This document shows positions 1-10,307 of a stretch of 64,000 bases of DNA, piece by piece (positions within the stretch are counted from its first letter, which is position 1; each line of letters opens with the position of its first letter). The DNA comes from Aquatica leii (taxonomy: Eukaryota > Arthropoda > Insecta > Coleoptera > Lampyridae), in NCBI GenBank assembly GCA_035610365.1, contig CM069435.1, forward strand, positions 7,776,001 through 7,840,000, written 5' to 3'. A program made the translations under genes and the position numbers. The notes beneath the pieces are model-generated. The model saw nothing but the letters and a program-made list of their open reading frames with translations, made no database searches and had not been told where the DNA came from.

Positions 1-15
1 GAAAAAACGGAAGCA

Positions 16-901
16 TTGATCGTCAAGGGACCTAGAAAAAGAAGCGTTCTGGCGAAGAAAATCCGCTACTTGGGATTGATTAAGGATGATAACCAAAATC
101 CAGGGCAACATGTAAAATATGTCTTAGACAAGAGTGAGAATAGAATTAGTAAGCTAATAAAAATTCTACCCAACATCGATGGTCCTTCATACTGGAAGAG
201 GGTATTACTCTATAATACTTATAAATCAATAGTCGTCTACGGTGCATCCATATGGGCGGAAGCAATGCAGGCTCCCGCATATTGTAAAATGGTTTTGAAA
301 CAGCAAAAAAAGTTGCTAATTAGAGTGGCGGCGGCTTATAAAACTGTCTCGGACATGGCATTGCAAGTCATCTCAGGATGCGTACCGATAGATATAATCA
401 TTCAAGAGAGAGTCCTGTTAGAAAAAGATCTTGGAGAAAGATCCAAAACCAGCAGTGAGGAACTCCGAAGAATTTCCCTCAACAGATGGCAAGATAGATG
501 GTCAAAAAATTTAACCAAAGGTCAGTGGACAAAGTCGCTAATACCTGATGCCCTAAAATGGTACAAATGTAAACACAGAACTACCGATTATTTCTTAACC
601 CAGGTTTTATCCGGTCATGGATCCTTTAGTACTTTCACAAAAAAAAATCGGAAAATATGATGACGATAAGTGCATCTATTGCGGAGAAGAAGACGATGTC
701 CAGCATACAATTATAAAGTGCGAAAGGTGGGCAAATACGAGACTAAACTTTGAAAAACAACATAAAACAAGTATTACCTCCGCAGCAGAGCTAATCAACT
801 GGATGATAGAGCACAAAGAAAATTGGTCAGCAGGACATCGATTTATTAAGACTATAATGCGGGCGAAAGAAACGGAAGAAAGGAAATGGGAATTAAAATA
901 A
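16..901 (+). pseudogene. R1-like non-LTR retrotransposon, C-terminal ORF2 fragment
   Basis: This is the distal end of a LINE reverse-transcriptase protein, cut off by the window edge. It shows the region after the RT palm (KIRYLGLI, then HVKYVLDKSENRISKLIKILPNIDGP, of which the PNIDGP core is typical). Next come YKSIVVYGASIWAEAM and a CCHC-like motif, CIYCGEEDDVQHTIIKCERW, which is the C-terminal zinc knuckle of R1-group elements. The reading frame breaks once, in a run of nine A residues near 640-650. The first frame stops at 660 and the frame from 617 carries the zinc knuckle. No endonuclease or palm is present because the element continues upstream of the window. Assignment to the R1 clade rests on pattern recognition; a related I or LOA clade is possible. 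Confidence 0.8.
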
Positions 902-945
902 TCCTGTGTGACGGAGTATCAGGAACACCATACGACAAGCACTGG

Positions 946-1551
946 CCGTCATCTACAACACTCATACGGTTTATGGGACTTGTTGATCCAGTCTAGGTTA
1001 TTTAGAATCGAGGAATAGGCGTTACGTCCTTTATGGAATGTATCCCACTGTCGCTGCCATACATTCAAGATCAAAGTCTTGAGATGGCGCTTGACGACCG
1101 AAAAGGTAGGAAAATCTGCGGCCGAAGCTCCTACAAGAACTTTGCAGCAGTATATTTCCTGCAATAGGAGATGCAGATGGGGATCTTTTGCCACAACGCA
1201 CAAGGAATAGATAGGAACAGTACGAAGATCGTACGAAAAAATAGGGGATGTATGGATGCCAGTTGCTTTACAATGTGGGTATGTCGCAGTCTGATACCAG
1301 ATGTCTAAGTCATATGTGAGCATAGGGATGACTGCACTGTTGAAAATGGTCATTAATGATTTCCTATGTAGGTTCCAGTTAAGGCGAGAATATTTATAGA
1401 ACAAGTGCAAGAGAGTCTTGCACTTGTCAACTACATAGGAACAGTGTTTAACGAAGCTCAGTTTATGATTGAGCAAAAGATCGAGGTACTTAAACTCGAA
1501 AACCCTTCGAACTGAAAAGCCGTTGAGTCGAAGTGAGGCTAAGGCAGTCAA
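946..1551 (-). pseudogene. Non-LTR retrotransposon RT C-terminal fragment
   Basis: A 200-residue open frame reads like the segment after the reverse-transcriptase palm of R1/Jockey-type LINEs. It has FEFKYLDLLLNHKLSFVKHC (normally a KYLG core, so the glycine is now aspartate), VVDKCKTLLHL, and SAVIPMLTYDLDIWYQ, where most relatives have a YG.xxW pattern. The tail has VWQRQWD followed by a tryptophan-containing terminus. It lies head-on against the preceding LINE tail and is a different, more diverged family. No endonuclease or catalytic palm survives. It is probably a 5'-truncated insertion, though I see no clear poly-A or target duplication. Confidence 0.6.
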
Positions 1552-1672
1552 TTTGTTGTTAACAGCTCAGCGAGTTAGTAAATCAATTAAAACATACAGA
1601 TTCAAAAAACAGCCAAAAATATTTCGTGTGTGGCACATTGCAACAACTTTTCAATATATGCATGTTTTCTGA

Positions 1673-2706
1673 ATTTTACCGTTAAATAAACTCTCCTTGC
1701 AGAATAATTGCGGCGGTTATCGCACGTCAAAATAATTGATTAATCTTTACACCAAATGCATATAAAAGCACTGCAACAACTATGAGCTATGTAATTAACG
1801 TTGGTGGTAAATCACTTTTTTACTTAGAAACGCAAATATGCTACTAACACATACCGTAAGTACAATTGGCTTGAATATCTTGGGTGCCGCCAAGTGTCAC
1901 TAAATTACACACATTTTAAATTTTTTTTAAAGGAAGTAATTTTACAAAATCTAACACAAAAAATAATGTACGTTACTCTAGTCGAAAGTTTCATAGCAAA
2001 ACTCACTCACATGCAACGCTTGTCCGTGCGACCTCGCGTCGCATTAACGTTCGTTATGCTATGCTGTATTTTCGACGCTTGTTGCGTAAATTATTATTTC
2101 TGCAGTACAAATCGTTTTTGAACATTTATTAAAGTCATATTTTTGCATCTGTGCAAAAATTAGTTAATAATGAATTTTTAATTTGTTTGCGAATGTCATT
2201 TCTAGTTGCGATACAATGAACAATTTTGAAGAAAAAAGTTCCTAAGCAATTTTTGCAAAAATGTTTTGAACTGTATATATTATGTGAGGAAATTGTACCA
2301 GATTTACAACCAGATCCTGCACGTTGAGGCGAAATATTTTTTAATTTGGTTATAATCATTAACAAAATTTTGCTTAAATGCCGTAAAAATTCCCGTAGAT
2401 GCAAAGAGAATAATAAATATTTGCAAAAAGGCGGTTGAACATTAAAGACAAAGGATTTTGTACGTTATACATGTTCAACGTTTTTTTTCAAGTTTTAATT
2501 CGATATACGAAATTTCAAAAAAAAAGAAAGAATATATTACTGTTAATAATTACGTTTTAGAAACATTGTAGAAAAATATTGGACAATTCAACGCGTTCCA
2601 AAAATAATCATTTTTTTTGCACATGTTGCGTTGCATACATTTTGCTGTGTTTTTGAGATGAAACTTCTTTAGCGTGGGTAAACATGAAATTTTGGTACAG
2701 TCGCAG
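1673..2706. other. No recognisable gene
   Basis: AT-rich sequence. The longest open frames (75 codons at 1894-2121 + and 89 codons at 2135-2404 -) have no motif I recognise and look like chance frames. Confidence 0.5.
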
Positions 2707-2969
2707 AAAACTATATTTTTTTATTTACATTTTTGACGTTTACATTGACATTAGCTATTCTAATCTTTAATTTTGTTGTAACTGTCCATCAATTAATTTA
2801 ATATCTATCAATTAAACGAGTGAGCCTCACCAACATACGTTCACGGAAGAAGTGAAACTTCGTTGGTAATTAACTTCTTTTATTTATTCATGAAAAAGTT
2901 TCACTCACCAAGGTTAGAGTAGCTCATGTCAATATAAACGTCAGAAATGTAAATTAAAAAATATAGTTT
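2707..2969. repeat. Foldback/MITE-like inverted repeat
   Basis: Arms at 2707-2767 and 2910-2969 are about 60 bp each and imperfect inverted copies. The left arm begins AAAACTATATTTTTTTATTT, and the reverse complement of the right arm begins AAACTATATTTTTTAATTT. Both then carry GACGTTTA and GACAT(T/G)AGCTA. Weaker similarity continues outside the arms. The 140-bp loop has a smaller inverted motif, GAAGTGAAACTTC. There is no coding sequence and no clear target duplication. It is most likely a non-autonomous DNA transposon with long terminal inverted repeats. Confidence 0.65.
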
Positions 2970-4077
2970 GCTCTTTTTTCGTTAAGATGCAACTTACAAA
3001 AATTTCAGATTTAAGAAGTGTCACTTCAATGTAAAATAAAACAATTCTCAGTTAATTTAAAATGGCAGAGTGCTAGGAACATTTAACTTTTTCATCAATA
3101 AATAAAAATAAAATAAATTAATTAGCAATAGTAGTTTATTTAACGATTTCCTGTGTAAATTGGACGATGAAAAAAAGCGTCCAATTTAGATAGGATCGAG
3201 TTGAATACAACATTTTAATGCTCGAACAGAAACTAGGACGCCCCCGAACTCTCAAAATCTCTCAAAAATAATTTGACGATTATGTTGACAAGTGCACAAA
3301 AACTGTCAAAGACGTTTTACAATAGCGAAAAATTAATATTTATGACAGTTAAGAACAATAAAGAAGTTTTAGTTAAGCTTATATGAGTAAGGCTTACTTG
3401 CTTAATTTTTTTCTTTGTTTTAACAGCGCCCACATGCTAGTACTGATATACCATGTTAGCTGTAATGTCGAACATCATTTTGCCATACTGAAGTGGATTT
3501 TCGTTTGTGTTATACCTGCTATTGTAAATGAAGATTTAGCTATATCATCTTCCTACAAAGTTTGGGTGTTGGATTTTTGTAGACTGAACTTAAGTGTTTT
3601 TAGTATCTTTTTTGTGATAATGATTGTGTCTTAAGATCAAATTATTCGCCGATGGAATAATTTAAATAACAAAAAAAAGAAGAGCTTCTGATTCTTCACT
3701 CAACTCAACTCGCTTGTTGTATATTACTTTATTAATCATTCCATATCTTTTTGTAACCGTAGAATACCATACATCGTTCACACTTTGATGAAAAATGAAA
3801 GAAATAGACTTCCAATTACCAATTTAACTCTTAACAGCCCAGTAGTGTCCAACAGACACATTTTCGTACTTATTTGCATACAAAATCTTAAGTGTGTACT
3901 ATTTTGCTATATGCTCTTATTTAATCAATCTAGCAAATTTTATCTCTCACATTATCTTACTGGAGTTCTTCAAATAGTACAAATGGGGTTCCTTTTTTTC
4001 ATTACTTTCTTAAAAAGTAAAACAACAGCTCTGCGGGACACGAGTGAAATTATACCAGTGCGCATATCAGGAAACGA
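2970..4077. other. No recognisable gene
   Basis: AT-rich. Open frames at 3383-3634 and 3785-4123 (+) have no family signature. The end of the second overlaps the piggyBac fragment in another frame. Confidence 0.5.
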
Positions 4078-4704
4078 AGTAAGCGTTCAGTATTTGGTAT
4101 TCCAATATTTTGTGCAACTATAGGAAAAAATAAAATTGCGGTTATCTATCGTTTTCTAAGATTCGATGATAAAGACACTAGAACGCAAAGAAGAAAAAAA
4201 CACAGACTACCACTTATTAGGGAATTGGGAAAAATAATAATAGATAAGCTACAAAAGTTTTACTGGTCTGGAGAGAATCTGACAATTGAAAAACAGTTAA
4301 TTCGTTTTAGGGCGATGGTGCCAAGTAAACCTGACAAGTATGGCATACAGATGTGGAAGATTTGCGATAGTAAGACAAGTTACTCGTTATGTGGAATATT
4401 TTATCTTGGGAAAGAAGGAGCTAATAGATCACAGAGTTTAACTGAGACGATAGTAGGTAAATTATGCGAGCCATACTTCACCGATATTAAAGTTACACAG
4501 TCATTCGTCCAGAAGTTGGCATTAAGAAAAAAGCAATTGCTGATCTCTCCGAATTTCCAATCAAATATCTTTGGGTTTCTTATGCGCCAAAAAAAATTCG
4601 ACTGTTATTTTACTATGCGCCACTCCAAGGAAGTAGATACGAGAAACAAAAATAAATCGGAAATGCACACACTAGTCCAAATGGTACATGAATATACAGT
4701 TTGA
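4078..4704 (+). pseudogene. piggyBac-type transposase fragment (copy 1)
   Basis: From about 4096 the frame reads GIPIFCATIGKNK, then YRFLRFDDKDTR, the usual start of the piggyBac catalytic region. It continues to TIEKQLIRFR, where families have a D-E-Q pattern, so the first catalytic aspartate appears replaced by glutamate. About six residues are missing before VPSKPDKYGIQMWKICDSK, which keeps the second aspartate. The region around the third aspartate (TDNFFTS in relatives) is deleted. After a frameshift, WVSYAPKKIR matches the downstream YVPKK segment. The fragment abuts the Penelope-like element at about 4740. It is clearly dead and too short to be a functional gene. Confidence 0.75.
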
Positions 4705-4761
4705 CACAAAACAAACAGGCGAATTAATTTTTTTCAAAATCTTCTTGGTGTTGCCGGGATT

Positions 4762-5425
4762 GCATCACTGTATATAAAGGAAAGGATCGTCACGGATGGT
4801 TAAGCTCGACTGTGAGGGGCGTGTTTTCGATAAATAACTGACAGGGAACCAAAGAGGGTATAGCTCGAAACCATGATCGCGATTGAAGTTGTTGGTGTGT
4901 TTGATGATTTCTATGCTTTCTTGGAATTTCCTGTTGAAAAAGAATGGAGATTTGGCAATCAACGAAACATTATCAAAATCTATCTTGTGACCTGTAGTAA
5001 AATGATGTTCAGCGACCGCAGACTTGGAAGTATACCTTTTCCTTATACAACGATCATGTTCTGAAATGCGAGTAATGACGGAACGACCGGTTTCACCAAT
5101 GTAGACTAAACCACAAGAACAGGGAATTTGGTATACACCTTGAGATGAAAGTGTAGGAAATTTGTCTTTGGGAGAAGGAAGAATCTGAGAGATTTTGCCT
5201 GTCGAGTTGAATATGGGTTTAATACCATTCTTACGAAGGAGTTTCCCTATTTGATCTGTAACCTTGTGAATGTAGGGTAAAAAGGCCAATTTCGGGTTGG
5301 ATTCGGGAGTAGAAATGTCCTTAGGTAATCGAGTACGTGGATGTAGACGACGATTAATAACTCTAAGAATATCTCGCTTCACATAACCATTGTTTACTAA
5401 GGTTCTAGTAAGATGATGGAGTTCT
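4762..5425 (-). pseudogene. Penelope-like element, GIY-YIG endonuclease domain
   Basis: The 205-residue frame carries GVYQIPCSCGLVYIGETGRS, a textbook GIY-YIG nuclease core with the conserved arginine in the following helix (VITRISEH) and the downstream AEHHFTTGHKIDF segment. PLEs use this C-terminal nuclease for target cleavage. Upstream the sequence LPYIHKVTDQIGKLLRKNGI is the usual linker between reverse transcriptase and nuclease. One frameshift near 5435 separates it from the RT frame. The nuclease motif itself looks intact, but the 3' untranslated end is missing because the element joins piggyBac remnants at about 4740. Confidence 0.88.
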
Positions 5426-5429
5426 GATT

Positions 5430-7041
5430 CTAGATTCTCAGGTTGGCAAAGGCACGATGAACTAAAAATTCAATAACGGAACGTTTCTGTGCAGGATGAT
5501 GATGAGACGAAGCATGAAAGTATCTGCCCGTATGGGTGGGTTTGCGATAAACAGAATGGCCCAGAAGTCCGCCGGGCTTACGAGTCACAAGAACCTTAAG
5601 AAATGGAAGAGAATCATTACTTTCGATTTCCATAGTAAATTTGATATCTAAGTGTTGATTGTTAAGATGATCAAGAAACTTAGACAATTTAAGATGACCA
5701 TGACACCAAACAATAAACGTGTTGTCAACATACCTAAATCACACTTTTCGTTTTAATATTGATGATTCTAAAGCAACCGTTTCAAACGATTCCATAAAAA
5801 TGTTAGCTACAACAGGTGATAGAGGAAAATCCATAGCAGCACCAGAAACCTGTTCGTAAAACTTGTTATCAAATTGGAAGTAAGTAGAAGATAGACACTT
5901 ATCAATGAGAGGAACCAAACTCAAGTCCTTGCCATGTTGGGACAGAATCTGTTCGATGATAATAAGTGAATCCTTAATAGGAACTTTAGTAAAAAGTGAA
6001 GTAACATCAAAGCTCACGAGAAGATCTTGGGGTTCAAGTTTTATAGTTTCTAGACGTTGAATAAAATGCTGAGAGTTGAGGATGTGAGAAGAGGTTTTAC
6101 CTGTAAACTCGAAAAGAACGTTAGGCAAGAATTTGACTAGTTTGTAGGTAGCAGAATGGATAGTACTAACGATAGGTCGAAAAGGAATACCTTGTGTGTG
6201 AAGTTTGGGAAGTCCGTATAGACGAGGTGGTTTAGAATCTGATGGGATAAGTCGACGTTTAGTTCCAAGAGGTAGATTGGAAGATTTGATGATTTGGCTG
6301 ACCTCACGTTTAATCCTCGAAGTGGGGTTGTAAGTTAGAAGAGCGTAAGTTCCCTCAGAAAAAATAGAATGGATTTTCGCAACATAATCAATTTGGTTCA
6401 AAACTATAGTAGCGTTCTTACGAAGAATTTTTAGAGCTGACTCCGACTTAGAAATGTTGGATTTAGGAATTTTAGATGATTCAAGGATTTTGTCAGTGTT
6501 AATACGAATGGGATCTGAGATGTGGCGAGGAAGATGTCCTATAGAAGACTCAACAGCACATGAAATATCTTCTTTAGGAATACGTTTGGGAGCAACCCCA
6601 AAATTCAAACCCTTAGAGAGCACCGATTCTTGTTCTGAGGTGAGGACCAAACTAAATAATTTGACAACCGTCTTTAAGGAGTTAGTAGTGGATGAAACTT
6701 TACGGTTCTTGGATTCCAATAAATGAAAGTTTTTGAGATGACTTTCAGTGGTTAGTCGTAGAGTGGTATCAGATTGCTGGTAAGTAATGTTGTTGAAGAG
6801 TTTCAAAGCATCCGGGGATAGAGTGTTGGCCAACTTAAGATGAAGATAAAAGAGTTGTTTCGAAATGGTGTCTAACTCTCGCCTAGTTTGCTTAATCCGT
6901 TCGCTATCAACGCTAGACTTGCACGGTGTAGGATGTTTTTGGAAGAACGTGTCTGAATGTGGAACTTGATTCTGAGGAATGCAGGAATGATGTTGTGGTT
7001 ACGGCAGCGGCTAAGAAAGGTTAAATTGCACAAAAGTTTAT
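5430..7041 (-). pseudogene. Penelope-like element, reverse transcriptase domain
   Basis: The N-terminal part (about 7020-6834) reads in two frames: FLSRCRNHNIIPAFLRIKFH, then ERIKQTRRELDTISKQL and LHLKLANTLSP, typical of PLE proteins. The palm carries motif A as LVSFDVTSLFTKVP. Motif B is GAAMDFPLSPVVANIFMESF, where relatives have G-S before PLSP. Motif C is YVDN at 5721-5732, where an active enzyme has two aspartates. A TGA stop lies just before motif C, at the tryptophan position of the family. The thumb follows (IKFTMEIESN, VYRKPTHTGRYFHASSHHHP). The stop, frameshifts and altered motifs B and C make this copy inactive. Confidence 0.88.
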
Positions 7042-7090
7042 TAAGGTTCTAGTAAGATCACTGAGTTCCGATTCTAGATTCTCAGGTTTA
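7042..7090 (-). repeat. Second copy of the PLE inter-domain segment (also at 5395-5443)
   Basis: About 46 bp here nearly repeat 5395-5443 in the same orientation, both containing AGGTTCTAGTAAGAT and TCTAGATTCTCAGGTT. In the element this segment encodes ENLESEL.(x)LTRTL, just upstream of the nuclease. Here it sits directly upstream of the RT N-terminus, so part of another PLE unit is fused to this one. Confidence 0.7.
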
Positions 7091-7103
7091 GAATCTGGCT
7101 TGG

Positions 7104-7270
7104 TTCACAAGCTGATTACCTAACTCGGTAGTGGTTCTTTGTTAGATTTTCGTTTGCTTTTTCAAGTTATTTTCTTTCTTTCCTTTTTAGAGTTTAGATT
7201 ATGTTTCACAAGTGGATAACCTAACTGTAAGAAGTTCTTAGTTAGATTTCGGTTACTTGTTTGAGTTTTG
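7104..7270 (+). repeat. Degenerate tandem repeat in PLE tail, period about 101 bp
   Basis: Two units of about 65 bp start at 7104 and 7205. Both run TTCACAAG, GAT(T/A)ACCTAACT, TTAGATTT(T/C) and end in a TTT.(C/G)A(A/G)TT motif. They lead directly into the hammerhead-like core at 7287. Confidence 0.55.
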
Positions 7271-7286
7271 TGATTTATCTCACGCT

Positions 7287-7560
7287 CTGATGAAGCCCCT
7301 AACGAAAGCAGGCCCGTGCGCAAGGGGGGGAGTGTTCGGGGTTAAACCCCCCCCCTCCCTATGACCCGTTGAAATATAAATGTATCACTAGCAGCGTTGC
7401 CAGGGTTGGGGATTTTTTAACATGGTGGAGAAATAGATGGCGAATATTGAATATCTAATTTATGTTTTATGAATGTTTGAGGTCTTCCTTGCTCCCAACC
7501 CTTCCCCCTCTCCATGGACAAATCCTGCGTACGGGGCTGAACGAAAGTGGGCGAAACGTT
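7287..7560 (+). ncRNA. Hammerhead-ribozyme-like motif of a PLE tail, split by a MITE
   Basis: If the MITE at 7309-7539 and one TSD copy are ignored, the core reads as follows. CTGATGA is at 7287-7293, a helix II strand GCCC at 7295-7298, a loop containing AACGAAAG, the pairing strand GGGC at 7549-7552, and GAAA at 7553-7556. This matches the hammerhead consensus CUGANGA, helix II, GAAA, with one extra A before helix II. Hammerhead motifs are known in Penelope-like elements. A homologous tail at 48346-48460 supports this being an element end. Helices I and III are weak, and the insertion must abolish any activity. Strand is opposite to the adjacent RT. Confidence 0.5.
7309..7539. mobile_element. 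hAT-type MITE, 231 bp
   Basis: Ends are CAGGCCCGTGCGCA and, on the other strand, CAGCCCCGTACGCA (12 of 14 match). They are flanked by a perfect 8-bp duplication AACGAAAG (7301-7308 and 7540-7547). An 8-bp target duplication and CAG ends are hAT features. The interior has a C-run (CCCCCCCCC) and no coding sequence. Confidence 0.85.
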
Positions 7561-7620
7561 GGCAACTTCGGTTACAACAACAATGACACGGTTCAAACCC
7601 GGAAGACATTCTTATTTTAG

Positions 7621-10307
7621 TAAAAATTGTGTGTGTTTTTAGAGATGTTAAGATCGAAAAAAACTGTCACATCTATTATGGAAATTGAGATATTTGCTTA
7701 GATATAATAAATTAATTACAAGAGGTAATGAGATCGAAATTACAGCATTGCAGCATTTTATGTAATGCACTGACGCTGCAGTAAATCTTAATAACCTTTT
7801 GTAAATATACAACGAATTATTTACATAGGCTATTGGTTCTAGTGTCGTATTTTTGCAACTCTGAAACAACTTCTTCGTGCCATAGAAAAGTGAGAGAAAC
7901 AGAAAAAGGAATAATAACGTGCAAGTAAAAACCATATATGTGCAAGAAAGAATCAAATTATAATAGAGAGAAACATTCTGCTGTGCTATTAATTTTCTGG
8001 TAAATGTTATGTTAATCCGACAGACATCTTAAGAAAAGCTGAAGAGCTTTTACGAGGACGTTAAATGTGTGTCAACACCTGGATTTTTTTTAATTTGTAA
8101 AACTACGATACGTAAAAAAATCGTTTGAATAATTAACAAATTTTTTATGTTACAAAATGATTCTGTTGCATAATTTTCAAACGAAATTAAATTTTTTTTT
8201 AAAACAATTTTATCGAATGGAAAATGATAAAAACAAACTATATGGGACATTGATTAAAAATTTTCCATAATCGTTGTTTTTCATTGATTGCATCGGTAAT
8301 TTTTAACGCTGAATCACAAATGAAGGTCATCCGGGAAAGTGATGCTTTTTTTTATAATTTAAAAGAAAGCGAAATTTCGCTGGTGAGATTAAAGCTCTTT
8401 CTTATTTTAACTTTTGTTCGTTTTAAGGGTTGTTTTCTATTTCAGATTTTTATCTTGAAAATATTGACAATTTCTGCGACCGCTTGTAATTGTCGTAAAC
8501 GATTCCTGTAGGTCAATCAGTGACCTTTGTCGCGATTATTTAATTTCAATCTTTTTCTATTTTAATGTTTTTGCGTAATGGTTCTCTGTGCGAGAGCAAC
8601 TTTTATTCACGTTTGTCTCACCACCGACGACGCTATCGACGTCATAAGCCCGCTTCGCCCCTCTGATATCGATCCGCCGTCTAGACGGCACATTATAAAT
8701 AGGAAGTTATTTAATCCCTGATATGTATTTTATGGTTATTGACTAATCATATTACTGGTTATTTAGTGCAAGCTGCACCACTGCATGTTTTGTCTAGACT
8801 TTATAAGGGCTCAAATTTCTTCAGTACATACCGCCCCTCACAGGTGCAGATTGAAATTTTATTACCTTCCATTTAAAACTTTACATGTATACATTTGATT
8901 ACTATTAAATATGATACACGACACACTACGCGTATGTGCATTGATTATGGCGTGGCCGTATCTGAACATTCAGTTACGTCAACACCGCGTCATTCTTTTT
9001 CATTTAAATATTAATTAGGGCTGTATTTTGTTGTTTGGATTAACTATCGTGTAATGCGGTTACGGAAAATTACAGCGACATTTATTATCTGTTAAGCGAA
9101 GCGAGTTTCCTTTCCACTTTCCAATATGCAGTAGTGTGCTTAGACTACTGTGTCAAGTGCAGTGACATTTTTTGCAAGGGTTTTTGGTTCGCACAACAAT
9201 GCCAATTAGCATTTGACATAAGTGTTAAAAAGTAAACCAAATACGTATAAATACTTTTGTATAGACAAGAAGAGTGCAGACTACCTCAATCAATAAGTCT
9301 GGGCCACTGGAGCGACGGCCAGACGGTGTGACCTACAGCTACCTCGATGACACACTTCTCGCTATCACACATAATATATAACATATACTTGGCTATAATA
9401 TTAATTTTATACAATCACACCCATTTGTGTCCGTCTAGACAAGATAAAGTTTCCATATTTGTGGGATTGTTTGTGACTGCGTTGGATAAAACCTAACATT
9501 TGTGGTTCATTTGCTATTCTATTTTTGTAACACTTCAACAACAAATGCATTCGAATTTAATCCAAAATCTTTTATAATTCTACTAGTACACAAGAAAAAT
9601 GACTTCTTGCATACTAATTGTAAATTTGCATGGTAAATTTAACCTGTTTTTGTTCGCGGAAAACGCTGATTGGTATGAATGTAGCCGAAAGCTTATTTTC
9701 CCGAGTAGCTTTTAAAGAAACGCTTTTTAATATCATATTAATTATACACAAATCGTTCTCGTAAATTTAGCTTTTGACCTTTAAAATGTTAAAACTCTAT
9801 TTCGACGAAGGAAATTTTCTCAGATGGAAACTTTCTAGTTAAATCGGGCTTAAATTTTAAATTACGCTCACGACGCAATCAACATTTTATCATCATGGCA
9901 CACGCACTCTGCTGTAACGAAGAAAAACGTTTTTCTTTACGATACAGTGTCGTCCTATACCTTAAAGATAAAAAAAATCCTCTTTATTTACACATTACTT
10001 TTGATGGATATTGGTTCGGTTAACATTTTCGCGCGTCTTGAAAACGCTTCGGCTTTACAAAATGGATTCAAAAAAATCGATGGGATTTTCTGATTATTTA
10101 TACGATAAATACGGTATTATTCAAGGATACAATTACTGTGAACATTTTAAGTGAATAGCAACGATATTCGTGGCGGTAATATCTGCTTATAACTGGCCAA
10201 TTGTCTGATTAACCTAATCATGTACCAATAAGTGTACTCAAAACAAATGACTTGGTAAAATTCCTGAGAAATTATCAACAAGATAGTTTTTCCCGATAAA
10301 ACTTTAC
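7621..10307. other. Unique non-coding DNA
   Basis: No transposon signature and no convincing exon. GC-richer patches occur at about 8600-8690, 8930-9000 and 9290-9360. The last contains a short open frame of about 38 codons that I could not support as an exon. Three SMAD-type palindromes fall in the middle of this stretch. Confidence 0.5.
8679..9440. promoter_or_regulatory. Cluster of three GTCTAGAC palindromes
   Basis: GTCTAGAC occurs at 8679-8686 (within the larger palindrome GCCGTCTAGACGGC, 8676-8689), 8792-8799 and 9433-9440. This 8-mer is the classical palindromic SMAD-binding element. Three more copies lie at 40873, 57136 and 59523. By my rough estimate the base composition predicts fewer than one copy in the whole window. 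GACGAC-rich sequence at 8630-8660 is also compatible with Mad-type sites. It is a candidate TGF-beta/BMP-responsive enhancer of the host gene, inferred from motifs only. Confidence 0.3.

Noticed and set aside
2135-2404. 89-codon minus-strand frame with several cysteines
   Set aside because: Cysteine spacing fits no zinc motif and there is no neighbouring element.
7574-7590. GGTTCAAACCCGG, resembling a tRNA or SINE B box
   Set aside because: No matching A box at the right distance, and the sequence lies in a PLE tail.
9264-9385. Short open frame (SGPLERRPDGVTYSYLDD...) in a GC-richer patch after a CAG
   Set aside because: Only about 38 codons with no good polypyrimidine tract and no family match. 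GC-rich sequence stays open by chance.
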